Source: Pomacea canaliculata | Taxonomy: Eukaryota; Mollusca; Gastropoda; Architaenioglossa; Ampullariidae | Assembly (NCBI RefSeq): GCF_003073045.1 | Contig: NC_037598.1 | Span: 10,037,543 to 10,101,542, forward strand | Reading direction: 5' to 3' | Length of the DNA stretch: 64,000 nucleotides | Part shown: positions 62,167 through 64,000 of the stretch, one piece after another | Layout: each line of letters opens with the position of its first letter | Position numbering within the stretch: the stretch's first letter is position 1 | Program-made: the position numbers and the translations under genes | Notes under the pieces: generated by a model | What the model was told of the DNA's origin: nothing | Seen by the model: only the letters and a program-made list of their open reading frames with translations | The model's database searches: none

Positions 62167-63069
62167 CCGAGTATGAATTAGAAGTCATGTTATATTTACA
62201 TAAAACTTAACATTTTATAATAATACATTTTAGCTAATTATATATTGACAAAATACACTCTTTGCCACATATTAAAATCATGAACTGAAGCACTAAAGGA
62301 AAAGTATGGAGAATTTTCTATAATGATATCGCAGATTGACAAATAACTAACAAAATACAAAAAGAAAAGAAAACAACAATAAAAAATAATCATGAAAATT
62401 GTTGAATGTTGATAATCCAGCAAAAGGAAAAAAACACACACATGTGTGTGTGTATATATATATAAAGGAAAAGAGAGATTTAAATTGACTCTGACTTCTT
62501 TATTCAGTATAGGCTTGAGCCCGCCACTGAAGGGAGGTATGCCATTGTCATGTGCAACATATAAATTTTTTTTTTTTTATCTCACAATGAGAACTAGAAC
62601 TAGACTGAAGTACATGGCTGAGTGAAAGGAGATACATAATTTTGACAGCATACAAAGGTCAGACATGTTTCCACCAAACAATGAGGGTTTTTTTGAGTAT
62701 TATGTCTAGCTGTTCTTGCTCACAAGTGGACACAAAGAGCTACATTTTGCAGCCTCAAAAAAGAAATAATCTAGTGTAAGCATGACTGGAGGCATAGAAA
62801 CAGTAGACATAATGGAAAAACAGGTAGAATCCATGGCTGATTGCTCTTTAGTGTGGAAAACTCAGTGCTGGATGCAGCATGAGCAAGCAGATAAACACTG
62901 TTCTTTAACAAAGACCAACTCTACATTTTTTCTTGGTCAGTTGGCATACAGCTTAACAAATCATCGTCAAACAACATTTTTCCAACATCAAGAATATAAA
63001 AGTCCAAACTATTTGATTTGTGGTATTCTTAGCAGACAGAGCCAATATACAATTCACAGCACTGATGCA

Positions 63070-64000
63070 TTAACAAAGGGAACATACCACATTCTCCATA
63101 TGTGAGTTAGGTGTCCTTGTTGTGACTCCTAAAAATCTTTTCATTGAGAAGGTGTGAACCTTCTCAATGCTATCATTACTGGTGCACAGACCCCATATTT
63201 CAAAGCCATATAAAAGGATCTGAACATCAAAAGGTTTGAAGAACAGATTTGCTGAAGTATCACCAAAGTACTGTAACATTTTAAGAATGCTTATAACTCC
63301 CCTCTTTGCATTTTCAGCTATATCTTGTAATGCATGAGTAAAAATACACATTGTGGAGAAAACTATACCCAACTATTTGGATACATTCACAACTTTTAAA
63401 GAAGAATTAACAAAGAACCATTTTCCCTACAAGATATGAAACAGTTCAAAGAATCAATTAAGATGTTTGATTTATCTGGGTGACAGCAAGGTTTAGATCT
63501 AGAGCTGAGCACTGGTAAAGAATGTTCAACTGGTTCTGCAGTCCAACGACTGTATCTGATACAAGAGCAACATCGTCAGCAATAAGTACTGCCTGTATGT
63601 GGTTAGCTGGATACCCTGTATTTCCCATACTCGTTTATGATTTTTGTTAGATCGTTTATAAACAAGATAAACAATACAGGACTACAAATCTCACCTCGTT
63701 TAAGACCACGGAGCATTCGATGTAACCAGAAAGCTTTGCCCCAGCTCTCACTCTAGCCTTTACATTATTGTACATTTGAATTGCTAAAAACATTTTTCCT
63801 TTTAATCCATTTTTTAGTACACTCCATAATGTGTTTCATGAAACCATATCAAACGCTTGACGAAAGTCATGGAAAGAACCATACAGATTGTTATGATTAT
63901 GTAGCTGTTTGTGAATCAATGCAATGAGAACACGGAGAGAAAGAAATACGCACTTCCGAACATTCATATTGGAACTGGAATTAAAAAATAAGAAGACAGG
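63070..64000 (-). mobile_element. LINE reverse-transcriptase fragment (runs off the right edge)
   Basis: Minus-strand frames read, from the edge inward, NLYGSFHDFRQAFDMVS, LIADDVALVSDTVVGLQNQL (catalytic YADD-type box as IADD), LDLNLAV, LLYGFEIWGL and MKRFLGVTTRTPNSHMENV. This is the palm and thumb of an I/Jockey-type non-LTR reverse transcriptase with several frame changes and stops, so it is dead. VGLQNQLN and the trailing GRTPN/TRTPN block show it is the same family as 15980-17165. Its 3' limit below 63070 is not clear; unassigned sequence continues to about 62480. Confidence 0.8.

Overview
This is an AT-rich animal nuclear genome window: split genes with GT-AG introns, long introns, tRNA-derived SINEs, LINE fragments and microsatellites. 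Protein sequences, domain combinations (secreted VWA and mucin-like proteins, a divergent SF1-helicase-like protein) and repeat style point to a lophotrochozoan, most likely a gastropod mollusc. That is an inference by eye; no search was run. All exon chains below were built by hand from splice sites, reading phase and family resemblance.

Layout. (1) 1-1396, + strand: last three exons of an SF1-helicase-like gene. (2) 2870-6004, - strand: a four-exon Shisa/CYYR1-type (STMC6) membrane protein. (3) 10499-17775, - strand: MON1, eight coding exons, 537 aa. (4) 18935-26648, + strand: PPM1H/J/M-type protein phosphatase, eleven exons, 478 aa. (5) 32472-38346, - strand: WDR82, nine exons, 313 aa. (6) 38673-42175 and 44372-48523, + strand: two tandem D-glycerate 2-kinase (GLYCTK) genes with very different intron content. 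(7) 53383-54548 and 56473-61235, + strand: two adjacent secreted or membrane VWA-domain units, the second with a 17-residue repeat array and a C-terminal transmembrane segment. (8) 63070-64000, - strand: a LINE reverse-transcriptase fragment running off the window.

How the genes relate. PPM1(+), WDR82(-) and GLYCTK(+) lie in the same order and orientation that I recall for human 3p21.2 (PPM1M, WDR82, GLYCTK), so this looks like deeply conserved microsynteny. WDR82 and the first GLYCTK are head to head 326 bp apart; MON1 and PPM1 are head to head about 1.2 kb apart. The products are mostly unrelated housekeeping proteins (Rab7 activation, a PP2C-family phosphatase, SET1/COMPASS chromatin, glycerate metabolism), so the order probably reflects old linkage or shared promoters rather than a pathway. 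No CRISPR array, tRNA gene, rRNA gene or intact transposon was seen.
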